Shown here: positions 26,869 through 36,188 of the stretch, piece by piece
Position numbering within the stretch: the stretch's first letter is position 1
How the letters are laid out: each line of letters opens with the position of its first letter
Source of the DNA: Haladaptatus pallidirubidus
Lineage (GTDB): Archaea > Halobacteriota > Halobacteria > Halobacteriales > Haladaptataceae
Reading direction: 5' to 3'
DNA length: 64,000 nucleotides
Assembly (NCBI RefSeq): GCF_020700235.1
Contig: NZ_CP085301.1
Location: forward strand, 3,348,001-3,412,000
Notes under the pieces: model-generated
The model's database searches: none
What the model was told of the DNA's origin: nothing
Seen by the model: the letters and a program-made list of their open reading frames with translations, nothing else
Made by a program: the position numbers and the translations under genes

Positions 26869-28359
26869 ATGACACTCTCCGTAAGCAACACGCTCTCGGG
26901 TGAGCGAGAACCGTTCGAACCGGGGGATCCCGATTCGGTTCTCCTCTATTACTGCGGGTTGACCGTCTCGGATTACGCGCACCTCGGCCACGCGCGCGGA
27001 TGGGTACACACCGACGTGATGCACCGGTGGTTGGAGTACATCGGCTACGACGTGCGCCACGTCGAGAACTTCACCGACGTGAACGAGAAAATCACCGCAC
27101 GTGCGGGTGAGGACGACCTCGGCGACGACGAGGCCGAAGTCGCAAACACCTTCGTGACCGAGGTCATCCGCGACATGCGCGATTTGAATCTGAAGCGCGC
27201 GGACGTGTACCCCCGCGTCAGCGAACACGTTCCGGAAATCATCGAACTCATCGAAACGCTGGTCGAGAAGGGGTACGCCTACGAATCGAACGGGTCGGTC
27301 TACTTCGACGTGACGACGTTCGAGGAGTACGGCAAACTCTCGAACCAGAACGTAGAGGAGATGGAATCACAGGACGACGATTCGGATGACCGGGGAGAAA
27401 AGCGAAACCACGCCGATTTCGCGCTCTGGAAGGCCGACGGCGTGAGCGAAGAGGCCGTCGAGGAACACCGAAAATCCGACACCGACTACGCCGTCTCACA
27501 CCCCTCCGGCCGGACGTGGGAATCGCCGTGGAGTGAGGGACGTCCGGGCTGGCACATCGAGTGCTCGGCGATGAGCATGAAACACCTCGGCGAGACCATC
27601 GACATCCACGTCGGCGGCCAAGACCTCGTCTTCCCGCACCACGAAAACGAGGTGGCCCAGAGCGAGGCCGCGACCGGCCACCAGTTCACCCGATACTGGT
27701 TACACGTCCGTCTGCTCGAAACCGACGGCGAGAAGATGAGTTCGAGCCTCGGAAACTACTCCACCGTTCGCGGCGCGATGGCCGAAATCGGCGCGAACGC
27801 GGTGCGGATGTTTCTGCTTTCGACAGCCTACTCAAACCGTCAGACGTTCAACGACGAGACGGTCGGCGAGGCGGTCGACCGCTGGGAACGGCTTTCCGGC
27901 GGCTACGAGCGCGCGGTGGACGCACTCGACAGCCCGGATGCCAGAACGAAAGTCGAAGACGACGAGCTACGCGAGGAAGTCGAGACGACCCGTGCGGAGT
28001 TCGAATCCGCGATGAACGACGATTTCAACACGCGGCGCGCGCTGGCGGCTCTGCTCGACCTCGTGACCGCGGTCAACCGCCACGCGGACGAACACGACGA
28101 GTACGACTACGACGGTCTCAAGCGGGTCGTCGAAACGTTCGAGGAGTTGGGCGGCGGCGTCCTCGGATTCGCGTTCGGGGGCGAAACCGGCGGCGACGTG
28201 CGACTCGCCGAGGACATCGTTGAACTCGTCCTCGACCTGCGTGAACAGGAGCGCGAAGCGGGCAACTACGAGCGCGCTGACGCCCTTCGGGACGAACTGC
28301 AGGAGCTCGGCGTCGAGGTGCAGGACACCGATTCTGGCGCTTCGTTCACGCTTCCGTAG
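26869..28359 (+). CDS. cysS: Cysteinyl-tRNA synthetase
   Basis: Class I synthetase that charges tRNA-Cys. The 496 residues show the zinc-site Cys in YYCGLTVSDYAHLGHARGWV, the HIGH variant HLGH, FTDVNEKI, the WHIECSAMS and VGGQDLVFPHHENEVAQSEA blocks, and the KMSKS variant KMSSSLGNY (about 288-296). An acidic loop (about 162-183) is longer than in bacterial enzymes. The ATG at 26869 is 28 bases after TTTAAAA (26838-26844), so the message is probably leaderless. Confidence 0.97.
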   Translation: MTLSVSNTLSGEREPFEPGDPDSVLLYYCGLTVSDYAHLGHARGWVHTDVMHRWLEYIGYDVRHVENFTDVNEKITARAGEDDLGDDEAEVANTFVTEVIRDMRDLNLKRADVYPRVSEHVPEIIELIETLVEKGYAYESNGSVYFDVTTFEEYGKLSNQNVEEMESQDDDSDDRGEKRNHADFALWKADGVSEEAVEEHRKSDTDYAVSHPSGRTWESPWSEGRPGWHIECSAMSMKHLGETIDIHVGGQDLVFPHHENEVAQSEAATGHQFTRYWLHVRLLETDGEKMSSSLGNYSTVRGAMAEIGANAVRMFLLSTAYSNRQTFNDETVGEAVDRWERLSGGYERAVDALDSPDARTKVEDDELREEVETTRAEFESAMNDDFNTRRALAALLDLVTAVNRHADEHDEYDYDGLKRVVETFEELGGGVLGFAFGGETGGDVRLAEDIVELVLDLREQEREAGNYERADALRDELQELGVEVQDTDSGASFTLP

Positions 28360-28412
28360 CAGTTCCAACAGTCGGCGGATTTATACCAACGGATCGTGTA
28401 TCCGTTTTCGAC

Positions 28413-29048
28413 ATGGCACGCAAACTATTGGCTGGCGCGCTTCTGGCAGTTCTCGTCGTAACGAGTGGCTGTCTCGGATTTATTCTCGGAGATACGCTCT
28501 CATACAGCGCCAATAAGGCGACCGTCGCCGACGACGCGCTCTCGGGGACGGACTACGAGAAGGCCAATGAAAAACAACTGAACACGAAACGGTCGTTCGA
28601 AGTCGCCGGGGAAAATCGCGATGTCAAAGTGACGAATTGGGTGACCCAGTACGAGAAATCCGTCGGAATTTCGGGAGTTGCGGAGGGAACGATCGCGAAG
28701 TTTACCGTGCTTAGCAGTCCGAGATTCGAACTTGCAGGCGAATCAGTCAATCCGTTGGCTCGCTACAACAACAGACAGTTGGTGGAGAAGTTCGTCTCGG
28801 GTTACGGAAACGTTAAAGACGTCCGTGAAACCGACGCGAGGAACGTGACCATGCTCGGTTCGGAAACGAAAGTTTCGACGTTCTCCGCAGTGGCGCAGTC
28901 GAACGGCGCGAGCGTGGAAGTGAATATCCACGTCACCAAAGTCGAACACGGTGACGACGTGGTCGTCGCGATGGCCGTCTATCCGAAGCAATTGGACGAA
29001 TCCGAAACCGTCTACCGACTCATCGAAGGCGTCGAACACGAAGCATAA
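28413..29048 (+). CDS. Putative lipoprotein, DUF6517-like
   Basis: A 211-residue secreted lipoprotein. The signal peptide LLAGALLAVLVVTSGC ends in a lipobox with Cys near residue 20, so the mature protein is probably lipid-anchored to the outside of the membrane. The rest is a mixed alpha/beta domain of the kind seen in the haloarchaeal DUF6517 family; function unknown. TTTATA at 28380-28385 fits a leaderless transcript. Confidence 0.85.
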   Translation: MARKLLAGALLAVLVVTSGCLGFILGDTLSYSANKATVADDALSGTDYEKANEKQLNTKRSFEVAGENRDVKVTNWVTQYEKSVGISGVAEGTIAKFTVLSSPRFELAGESVNPLARYNNRQLVEKFVSGYGNVKDVRETDARNVTMLGSETKVSTFSAVAQSNGASVEVNIHVTKVEHGDDVVVAMAVYPKQLDESETVYRLIEGVEHEA

Positions 29049-29099
29049 TCGTTCGCTTCCCCGGGCAACACTTTTTCTTCTCGCTGTCGGTATGAAAGT

Positions 29100-29270
29100 A
29101 TGGACCGTACCCTCATCGCCGGAATCGTTCTCACGGTTCTCGGATTGTCGGGCTATCTGGTCGGAGTGGTCGCGCCGTATCCGGGTCGGGCGTTTTCGAT
29201 TACCGGCGTCATGGTCGGCATCACGTTTCTCGCCATCAGCAACGCGACGCAACCGGGGGAGTCGGCGTGA
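29100..29270 (+). CDS. Small two-helix membrane protein upstream of corA
   Basis: A 56-residue protein (MDRTLIAGIVLTVLGLSGYL to ATQPGESA) with two hydrophobic helices (about 5-25 and 30-48) and little else. Its stop overlaps the corA GTG start (GTGA, 29267-29270), a common sign of translational coupling. It may help assemble or regulate the transporter. Confidence 0.6.
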   Translation: MDRTLIAGIVLTVLGLSGYLVGVVAPYPGRAFSITGVMVGITFLAISNATQPGESA

Positions 29271-30234
29271 CCGTCTCGGCGCTCGCGTTTTCGGACGAAG
29301 ACGACACCGTCGAAACGTTCACCGACATTCGAACCGCCCACAGCAAACCGGGCACGGTGTGGGTGCGAGCGAGCGATGCGACTCCCAGCGAACTGGAACA
29401 CGTCGCCGAGGTGTTCGATATTCACCCGCTCTCCGTCGAGGATATTCGAAACGGCGTTCGACCGAAGACCGAGGAATTCGACGACTACACGTTCGTTCTG
29501 ATCAAAACCGCGGCACTCGTCCCCGAGGATACGACGTTTCAGGAAGAACTCGACGTCAAACCGGTTGGTCTGTTCATCGGCGACGATTGGCTTGTAAGCC
29601 TCTCGGAACACGATATCGACGCAGTCGGCCGCGTCTGGCGGGCCGCACTCGACGGCGAACGGCGCATCCTCCGCGGTTCGGACTTCATCGTCTATCGAAT
29701 CTGTGACGGCCTCGTGGACGGTTTTTTCGACGTTCTCGACCAAATCGAAACCGTGGAGGACTCTGTCATCGCGGATACGAGCATCGGGACGTTGGAGTCG
29801 ATAAACAACGTGCGGCGGGAACTGCTCTCCTTTCGCAAACTCGTCTGGCCCACTCGCGAGGCGGTGGGGTATCTCGCGCGCGGCGACCCGGCGGTCGACC
29901 TGAGACGGAGAAATACTTCCGCGACGTCCACGACCACCTGTTCCAACTCGTCGATTTGACCGAAACGTACCGGGATTTGGCCAGCGGCGCGCGCGACATC
30001 TACCTCAACTCGCTCTCCGTTTCGACCAACGAAGTGATGAAAAAGCTCACCGTGGTCGCCACCATCGTCTTGCCCCTCACCTTCGTCGTCGGACTGTACG
30101 ACATGAATTTCAGGAACAGTCCGTACAACATGCCCGAGTTCGCGTGGACGTACGGCTATCCCGCCGTGATGGTCGGAATGCTATCGGTGACCGTGATTTT
30201 GCTGGCCTACTTTCGGAAGATGGAATGGTTATAG
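29267..30234 (+). pseudogene. corA: CorA-family magnesium transporter, frame-shifted
   Basis: A divalent-cation channel of the CorA family, which forms pentamers with a large cytoplasmic domain and two C-terminal membrane helices. The first part (29267 to about 29900) carries the cytoplasmic alpha/beta domain (VWVRASDATPSELEHVAEVF; HPLSVEDIRNGVRPKTEEFD). The second part, in the next frame (ETEKYFRDVHDHLFQLVDLT to the end at 30234), carries the stalk helix, the gate motif as GLYDMNF and the MPEFAWTYGYP loop with the last helix. One extra C in GACC at 29897-29900 joins the two into about 322 residues. GTG start coupled to the preceding small gene. Confidence 0.85.
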
Positions 30235-30356
30235 TGACACGAACCAGTCACGACTGAGGACGACACTGCTCGGATTCGATTTTCACCGCCGGAGAAGGGT
30301 GAAACACCTCTTTCACCCTACCTAATACATATGTCGGGAAAAAACTATTATCTCAT

Positions 30357-31364
30357 ATGATAGCGCGAAAACGACTGCTCGTCCTCTCGCTGGTCGTCCT
30401 CGTTTCCCTCGCCGGTTGTGCCGGAATGGGCGGAAACAACGCCGACGGTTCGAATGATGGCGCACCGAACGCGGGAACTAGCGGAGACGGCGGAAATCCA
30501 CAGTCCGCGGATTCGGCGACGGCCGGCGGTCAAGAGCGAAGCGCGCTTGCGGTTCAACAACGTGCGCTCGTCCGGACGGGGAACGTCACGGTTGAAGTCG
30601 AAAATTTCGAGACGGCGAACGCAAATCTCACCCGACTGGCCAACGCGCGAGGTGGTTTCGTCAGCGATTCGAGCGAGCGCGTCCACCGAAGCGGAAACCG
30701 AACGTGGACGACCGGAAAAATCGTCTTCCGAATCCCTGCGGAGAACTTTTCAGCGTTCTTCGAGCGGGCGAAGCGGGTCGGCGAGGTAGAGAGATCCGAT
30801 ACCGGGGCGAAGGACGTAACCGACCAACTCGTCGACATCGAAGCGCGACTGACGAACCTTCAGTCACAGCGCGAGAAACTCCGCGGTCTCTACGAAAACG
30901 CGAACGACACTGAGGCGGTGCTTTCGGTGCAAAAACGACTCTCCGACGTGCAGGGCGAAATCGAGCGATTGGAGGCGAAAAAGCAGTCGATCGAAGACCG
31001 AGTCGCCTACTCCACGGTCACGGTGCGGATGCAGGAACCGCGACCCGATGCCGAGACGAAAACGCCCGAACAGAAATCGTGGCACGAGAGGGGCGTGTTG
31101 GCCGCGTTCCTCGATTCGGTTGACGGAGCCCTCGTCATGCTTCGGGCAATCGTCGTCGGAGCGGCGTATCTTCTCCCGTATCTCGCCGTCCTCGGCGCAC
31201 CGGTCGCTGGCGTCTTCGTCTGGTGGCGACGAAGAGCGAGCGCACGATCGTCGGTCAAATCAGTCGAAGCGGGCGAAAGCGAGGAGTTGGACGGAAAAGT
31301 GGCTAAAACCGAAGAAACGAACGGAAATCGTAAAACAGGTGAAGACGATGCAAGCGACGAGTAG
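30357..31364 (+). CDS. DUF4349-family lipoprotein
   Basis: A 335-residue protein. The signal LLVLSLVVLVSLAGCAG has a lipobox with Cys near 21, followed by a Gly/Asn/Asp-rich, probably flexible spacer. The DUF4349-like domain (about 70-225) starts LVRTGNVTVEVENFETANAN and includes the coiled coil LQSQREKLRGLYENANDTEA and the segment SVQKRLSDVQGEIERLEAKK. One membrane helix (about 265-290, GAAYLLPYLAVLGAPVAGVF) precedes an acidic cytoplasmic tail. Both a lipid and a helix anchor may hold it. Confidence 0.88.
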   Translation: MIARKRLLVLSLVVLVSLAGCAGMGGNNADGSNDGAPNAGTSGDGGNPQSADSATAGGQERSALAVQQRALVRTGNVTVEVENFETANANLTRLANARGGFVSDSSERVHRSGNRTWTTGKIVFRIPAENFSAFFERAKRVGEVERSDTGAKDVTDQLVDIEARLTNLQSQREKLRGLYENANDTEAVLSVQKRLSDVQGEIERLEAKKQSIEDRVAYSTVTVRMQEPRPDAETKTPEQKSWHERGVLAAFLDSVDGALVMLRAIVVGAAYLLPYLAVLGAPVAGVFVWWRRRASARSSVKSVEAGESEELDGKVAKTEETNGNRKTGEDDASDE

Positions 31365-31477
31365 TTCCGCTCTCCCGTCGCTCGATTTGCCCTTTGCTCC
31401 GGTCTCGGTTTACCCGCTGTCGGCACTGATGTATTCGAAATGAGAATGCAGAAGGAAATCGACTCGTCCGAACCCGC

Positions 31478-31912
31478 TTAAACGATGGCGCTCCAGAACG
31501 GTTCGATGAGGAAGAAGACGCTCTGGTAGGCCGCGTAGAGGAAGACAACGAACGATGCGGTAACCGCCGCCTTCGGTTTGTCCAACGGGACGCCGCGTCG
31601 CATTTCGACGGAGCGCGCCTCGACTTCAAAGAAGTCGGTGATGAACAGTCCCAGAACGAGCGTCGAGAGGACGATTCCGGCGTGGTGGTGGAGCGTCAGG
31701 AAGTAAAACGACGCGAGGACGAGAACCATGTTAGAGAGTTCGTGCGGAACCCAGCGGTTGAGCGTCTCGCGGTCGTCATCTCGCGCTTGCTTCCTGTAGT
31801 TCCGGAACGCGAGCATCCGAGTTCCCATGTTGACCAACACCAACACGAGTATGAGGTATCTCACGATAGGTTCGAGCGCGTCGAGCGGCCCGAGCAACGA
31901 TAGCGCTTGCAT
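31478..31912 (-). CDS. Four-helix membrane protein, haloarchaeal conserved type
   Basis: A 144-residue membrane protein with about four helices (about 14-32, 60-78, 79-95, 115-135) and a short basic loop RNYRKQARDDDRETLNRWV. The sequence TLHHHAGIVLSTLVLGLFIT contains a His triplet that could bind metal, but nothing else supports this. It resembles an uncharacterised haloarchaeal family (possibly DUF7313). Convergent with the DUF4349 gene. Confidence 0.75.
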   Translation of the reverse strand: MQALSLLGPLDALEPIVRYLILVLVLVNMGTRMLAFRNYRKQARDDDRETLNRWVPHELSNMVLVLASFYFLTLHHHAGIVLSTLVLGLFITDFFEVEARSVEMRRGVPLDKPKAAVTASFVVFLYAAYQSVFFLIEPFWSAIV

Positions 31913-31965
31913 GTTCGAAACTCAGTAGGACAGCGTATTATATTCTTTCCAATTCGCTCGCCAGC

Positions 31966-32709
31966 TCACGGCTCGAAGAAACTCCGTTCGGATGACACGG
32001 CGGGTACGAGAAACACATCGTCGCACGCCAGTTCGACAGGTTCGTGTGGTTCGACAGGACACACCTCCCGATCGTCCGCGAGCAATACCACCGCGTCCTC
32101 GTCGCGTTCGACCGAGAGGGTGACCGGCCCGCGAAGCACCCAGTTATCGACGTGGATGGCGAACGGAGCCACCGGAACGACCGAAACGACGCCGGAGTCG
32201 GGTTGCACGACGGGGCCGCCCGCATCGCGCGCATACCCTCGACTTCCGGCGGGCGTGGCCGTGACCACGGCGTCGGCTCGAAATTGGGCGACCGGTTTGC
32301 CGCCCGCTTTCACGGCGTATTCGGAGATTCGCGCGGGTTCGCTCGTCACGAGGGTCGCGTCGAACAGCGCGTCGGCGACGTGTTCGCCGTCGACCGACGC
32401 CGACAGCAGAGGTCGCTCGGTCGTCGTCCAGTTGTTCGACAGCAGGGTTTCGACGGCCGGTTCGATGCTCCCCGCGGGAACACTTTCCAGTCCCGCTCCG
32501 GCATCGACCGGAAGGACTGGAACCGACACGCCAGCGCGGACGAGGTCGGTAACCGCCGATTTGCCGACCGCGACGACGACAGCGGAATCCGCGTCGAGTA
32601 CGGCTCGGGCGTTCTCGTCAATCGTGCTGGTTTCCTCCGCCAGCAGGGTTTCGATTCGCGCGACGAGCGATGAGTCCGCGTTTTCGCTCGGTACGACGCC
32701 TATCCGCAT
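31966..32709 (-). CDS. NAD-kinase-like protein lacking the GGDGT motif
   Basis: A 247-residue protein similar to the NAD kinase family in its C-terminal beta-sandwich: EPARISEYAVKAGGKPVAQF, then FRADAVVTATPAGSRGYARD, the equivalent of the TPTGS loop. The N-terminal part has the usual alpha/beta pattern, but the GGDGT phosphate/metal motif is absent; at the corresponding place there is SAVVVAVGKSAVTDLVRAG. NAD kinases need that Asp, so this protein is probably a non-catalytic relative or has another role. Upstream is the M28 peptidase, read in the same direction. Confidence 0.72.
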   Translation of the reverse strand: MRIGVVPSENADSSLVARIETLLAEETSTIDENARAVLDADSAVVVAVGKSAVTDLVRAGVSVPVLPVDAGAGLESVPAGSIEPAVETLLSNNWTTTERPLLSASVDGEHVADALFDATLVTSEPARISEYAVKAGGKPVAQFRADAVVTATPAGSRGYARDAGGPVVQPDSGVVSVVPVAPFAIHVDNWVLRGPVTLSVERDEDAVVLLADDREVCPVEPHEPVELACDDVFLVPAVSSERSFFEP

Positions 32710-32847
32710 CGGAGTCCCTCCGCTCGATTGTCGCCAGTTTCGGTCATTACCTGAACACTCTCGGTCTGTCTTGAAAAGGATACCGCGCTGGTCGTCGCGC
32801 TGGCCATTGCTCGAGGTCGTTGCCGGGTGGTTGCTCCTTGAGGCGGT

Positions 32848-34158
32848 CTACTCGTCGTAGGGCCAATCTCCGATGATTTTCATGCCCGCCGCCTGATTTT
32901 CGGCTTCTAATGCGGCCGCGATTTCTTTGGGTTCTTTGTGGGACACTTCGAAGTCGTCGCTTGCAATGTGAACCGTGAGTTCGGTGAGTAAGATGGCCTG
33001 TTCGCGAAGGTCGCGAACCTCGACTTTGTCCAGCGTATCGGCGAACGTGTGACCCCATCCCCTGCCCTCGTCGCCCGTTTCGCTCATGACGTGATAGCCC
33101 GGAACGCCCCACTTGACGAACGGCCAGTGGTCGCTGTGTGGCCCCTGTTCGGGAATCGTCGTGACAGGGTGGCCGAACTCGCCCGCGATTTCGTTCGCGG
33201 CTTCCTTCAACTCGTCAAAGCCGTGGGTGAAAAACGAGAGGGTGCGGCCGCGGGCGACGCCGTCGTTGTTCACGATTGCCTTGACGCTGTCGTGGTCGGT
33301 TTCTCCGGCCATGTATCCCGACCCGACGAGGCCGACTTCCTCGGACCCGAAGGCGACGAAGTGAATCCGCGTTTCGAGTTCGTCCTCGCGTTCCGCGAGT
33401 GCGCGGGCCAACTCGACGACCATGGCGCTCCCGGCACCGTTGTCCATCGCACCCTCCGCGATGTCGTGGCCGTCGATGTGGCTGGTGACGAGTACCTGTT
33501 CTTCGGTGTCCGGGCCGAGTTCCGCGTGAACGTTCTGACTCGTCGCGTCGTGGATGTTCGCCTCGACTTCCACGGTCACGTCGTCACCCTCCCATCGTCG
33601 GGCGAGACGCGACCCGACTTCCTTGCTGACGCCGACCGCCGGAATATCTCCAATCGGGTCTGCTTCGGTACCGACGCTCCCGGTGGGTGGCAGACAGCCC
33701 TCCACGTGGTTTCGGAAGACGAACGCCGCCGCGCCGCCTTCGACCGCGTAGTAGTATTTTTCGCGTCGGTGGATGAAGCGGTCGTAGTACCCCGGAACGT
33801 TTGAGGCGACCATCACGACTTTTCCCCCGATGTCGGTTTCCTCGAAATCGGCGGGCAATCCGTAGCCAAGATCGACGAACTCGCCGTCCGCATTTCCGGA
33901 CGGACTGCGCGGAAGCGCGATGGAATCCTGGGTCGTGTTCTCGGCACGAATCGCGCTCGTGCCGCGTTCCCAACCCTGAATATCGTATTCGTCCAGTCGC
34001 ACGTTTCGCACGCCCACCGATTCGAGCGCATCGCGGGTCGCTTCCGCACCGCGTCGCTCGCCGTCGCTCCCGGCCATCCGGTTGCCGATATCGACTATCG
34101 TTTCGAGGTAGTTCCATCCTGCATCGCTCGTGAACGTACGGCCAATCCATTGTGACAT
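32848..34158 (-). CDS. M28-family zinc metallopeptidase
   Basis: A 436-residue aminopeptidase-like enzyme. Two zinc ions are expected from the motifs VLVTSHIDGHDIAEGAMDNG (His and Asp near 215-235), the catalytic Glu pair in FGSEEVGLVG and later Asp and His (PHSDHWPFV). A PA-like insertion (about 100-190) separates the two halves of the catalytic domain. No signal peptide is present, so it may act in the cytoplasm. Divergent from the E1-alpha gene; upstream A+T-rich spacer. Confidence 0.9.
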   Translation of the reverse strand: MSQWIGRTFTSDAGWNYLETIVDIGNRMAGSDGERRGAEATRDALESVGVRNVRLDEYDIQGWERGTSAIRAENTTQDSIALPRSPSGNADGEFVDLGYGLPADFEETDIGGKVVMVASNVPGYYDRFIHRREKYYYAVEGGAAAFVFRNHVEGCLPPTGSVGTEADPIGDIPAVGVSKEVGSRLARRWEGDDVTVEVEANIHDATSQNVHAELGPDTEEQVLVTSHIDGHDIAEGAMDNGAGSAMVVELARALAEREDELETRIHFVAFGSEEVGLVGSGYMAGETDHDSVKAIVNNDGVARGRTLSFFTHGFDELKEAANEIAGEFGHPVTTIPEQGPHSDHWPFVKWGVPGYHVMSETGDEGRGWGHTFADTLDKVEVRDLREQAILLTELTVHIASDDFEVSHKEPKEIAAALEAENQAAGMKIIGDWPYDE

Positions 34159-34369
34159 ACGCAGACACGTCTCGTGGTGTCAGCCTAAGTGTTTCGAAAC
34201 GTAACATCTCGATAAATCGTCGGAAATTCACCCTTGCTCGCCGACAATCTCGTCGATTTGCAACTAAGGTATTTAAGGAACCTTCCGAACGTTCTGGATA
34301 TTTCTATTGTAGCGATGTTTTATAATGAAAGACGTTGTCTCGCCGATAGACGTTCGGAGTTACACAAAC

Positions 34370-35431
34370 ATGGCTTCACAAGCACCAGATATGACGCGCG
34401 TGGTTGGGCTCGATGGAAGTGTCGAAGAGGACGTGAACCTCTCGACATCCGACGTAGAGAGCATGTACCGCCTGCAGGTTCTCGCACGCACGTTCGACCA
34501 GAAAGCCGTCTCGCTTCACCGACAGGGGCGCATCGGAACGTATGCGCCCCTCCAGGGACAGGAAGCGGCACAGGTCGGTGCGGCGTACGCACTCTCACCG
34601 GACGATTACTGTTTTCCGACGTATCGCGACCACGCGATATATCTCACCCGAGGGCACGCGATGCGGGACATCCTCCTGCATCTCTCGGGCGCAGGGAACT
34701 ACGTTGACCGCGAGGACGCCAAGGGGCTTCGAACCTTCCCGCCGACGATTCCGATCGCCACACAACTGCCCCACGCGGTCGGCGTCGGCATGGCTTCGAA
34801 CTACAAGGACGACGACTGCGCAGTCTTGGCGAGTTTCGGGGACGGTGCGACTAGCGAAGGGGATTTCCACGAGGCGATGAACTTCGCGGGCGTGTTCGAG
34901 ACGCCGACGGTGTTCTTCTGTCAGAACAACCAGTGGGCGATTTCGGTGCCGCGCGAGCGCCAAACCGCGAGCGCGACCATCGCGCAGAAGGCACACGCGT
35001 ACGGTATCGAGGGCGTTCGCGTGGACGGCAACGACGTGGTCGCGGTGTACCGAGCGGTGACCGACGCACTCGAACGAGCGGACGACGGCGAGCCGATACT
35101 CATTGAAGCGGTCACGTATCGGCAGGGCGCCCACACCACGACCGACGACCCGACGAAGTACCGCGACGAGGCGGAAGTCGAAGCGTGGGCGAAAAAAGAC
35201 CCGCTCGACCGAACTCGCGAGTATCTCGAATCCGAACACGGATGGACCGAGGAGGACGAGGAAGAACTCCGCGAGGAAGCGAAAGAGCACGTCGCGGAGG
35301 CGGTTCGAGCCGCCGAAGCCCACGAGGGGTACGACGCCGACGCCATCTTCGACCACGTGTACGCTGGCGAACACCCGCGATACGAACGACAGCGCGCCTC
35401 GGTTCCGGAAAATCCGCAAGTCGAACGATAA
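34370..35431 (+). CDS. 2-oxoacid dehydrogenase E1 component, alpha subunit (orphan)
   Basis: Thiamin-diphosphate-dependent alpha subunit of a pyruvate or branched-chain 2-oxoacid dehydrogenase type enzyme (353 residues). Features are GRIGTYAPLQGQEAAQVGAA, the phosphate/ThDP motif SFGDGATSEGDFHEAMNFAG (about 155-174) and NNQWAISVPRE (about 185-195), and a conserved HTTTDDPTKYR loop (about 245-255). No beta subunit, E2 or E3 gene is nearby, which is unusual for the family. The ATG at 34370 has GGAG upstream and a TATA element TTTTATAAT at 34318-34326; an in-frame start at 34325 would lie in that element. Confidence 0.9.
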   Translation: MASQAPDMTRVVGLDGSVEEDVNLSTSDVESMYRLQVLARTFDQKAVSLHRQGRIGTYAPLQGQEAAQVGAAYALSPDDYCFPTYRDHAIYLTRGHAMRDILLHLSGAGNYVDREDAKGLRTFPPTIPIATQLPHAVGVGMASNYKDDDCAVLASFGDGATSEGDFHEAMNFAGVFETPTVFFCQNNQWAISVPRERQTASATIAQKAHAYGIEGVRVDGNDVVAVYRAVTDALERADDGEPILIEAVTYRQGAHTTTDDPTKYRDEAEVEAWAKKDPLDRTREYLESEHGWTEEDEEELREEAKEHVAEAVRAAEAHEGYDADAIFDHVYAGEHPRYERQRASVPENPQVER

Positions 35432-35492
35432 AGGACAGTCGTCGCCAGCACAGTTATGTGTCGGCCTGTGGTATCCGGGACGGGGTGTTTCG

Positions 35493-35729
35493 ATGGAACG
35501 TCACGATACACGTACGGGGGAGTACGGAACCGAATCCACGGAAATCGCGGATATCGCCGAGATGGAAATAACGGAGCCGACGCTGACGTGGCTCGAACTG
35601 TCGCGCCCGCAACAGCCGATTCCGATCGGCGAAAACGACCGGGTGCTCGACAGCAAATTCAACGAACAGCACGACGTGTGGGAAGTTCTGCTCGTTGCAT
35701 TTCCCGAAGAAGAATCGGACGAAGAGTAG
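35493..35729 (+). CDS. Small acidic conserved protein
   Basis: A 78-residue very acidic soluble protein with WLELSRPQQPIPIGENDRVL in the middle and FNEQHDVWEVLLVAFPEEES near the end. No known domain or metal motif. It begins 62 bases after the E1-alpha stop and could share its transcript. Its stop directly adjoins that of the convergent MTH865-like gene. Confidence 0.6.
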   Translation: MERHDTRTGEYGTESTEIADIAEMEITEPTLTWLELSRPQQPIPIGENDRVLDSKFNEQHDVWEVLLVAFPEEESDEE

Positions 35730-35984
35730 TTACAGCATATCCTTCTGTTTCAGCCCTTCGATGAGGTCATCGACGAGGGTGTCAACGTCGTCGTAGGGGA
35801 AGTCCTGCGCGTCGTTCATTTTCGTCGCCAGTTCCATCGCGGTGAAACTCGTGTCGCCGGATTCGAAACGTGTTCCCGGTCCGTTCGGGAGCGCCGGAAC
35901 GAGATCCATCGGACTGCTTACCGGGTAATCTGCACCTTCGAACGCATCGTGAAACTGCTCTCGAAATTCTGCTTCGTCAGCCAT
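35730..35984 (-). CDS. MTH865-like small protein
   Basis: An 84-residue protein similar to the MTH865 family, a small helical fold known from methanogens and haloarchaea (EFREQFHDAFEGADYPVSSP; MDLVPALPNGPGTRFESGDT). Function unknown. The ATG at 35984 is chosen; the in-frame start at 36011 adds nine residues of weaker type. Convergent with, and touching, the preceding gene. Confidence 0.8.
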   Translation of the reverse strand: MADEAEFREQFHDAFEGADYPVSSPMDLVPALPNGPGTRFESGDTSFTAMELATKMNDAQDFPYDDVDTLVDDLIEGLKQKDML

Positions 35985-36188
35985 GTCAATGCCTGTGTGT
36001 GTAATCGGCAAAAACGTTCCGGAACCACGATAAACAAGTTGTGAGTTTTATCGCTGCGTCGTCAGTTCGCAGTTCATCGGTTTCTCGGTTGTTCCGACTC
36101 ATCGAGTTATCGATTCACTCCCCGTTTCGCTCGGTTTCCGATTCACCGGTTCAGCGGGTTTTATACTATGATGCGCCCGAGGGACGAT

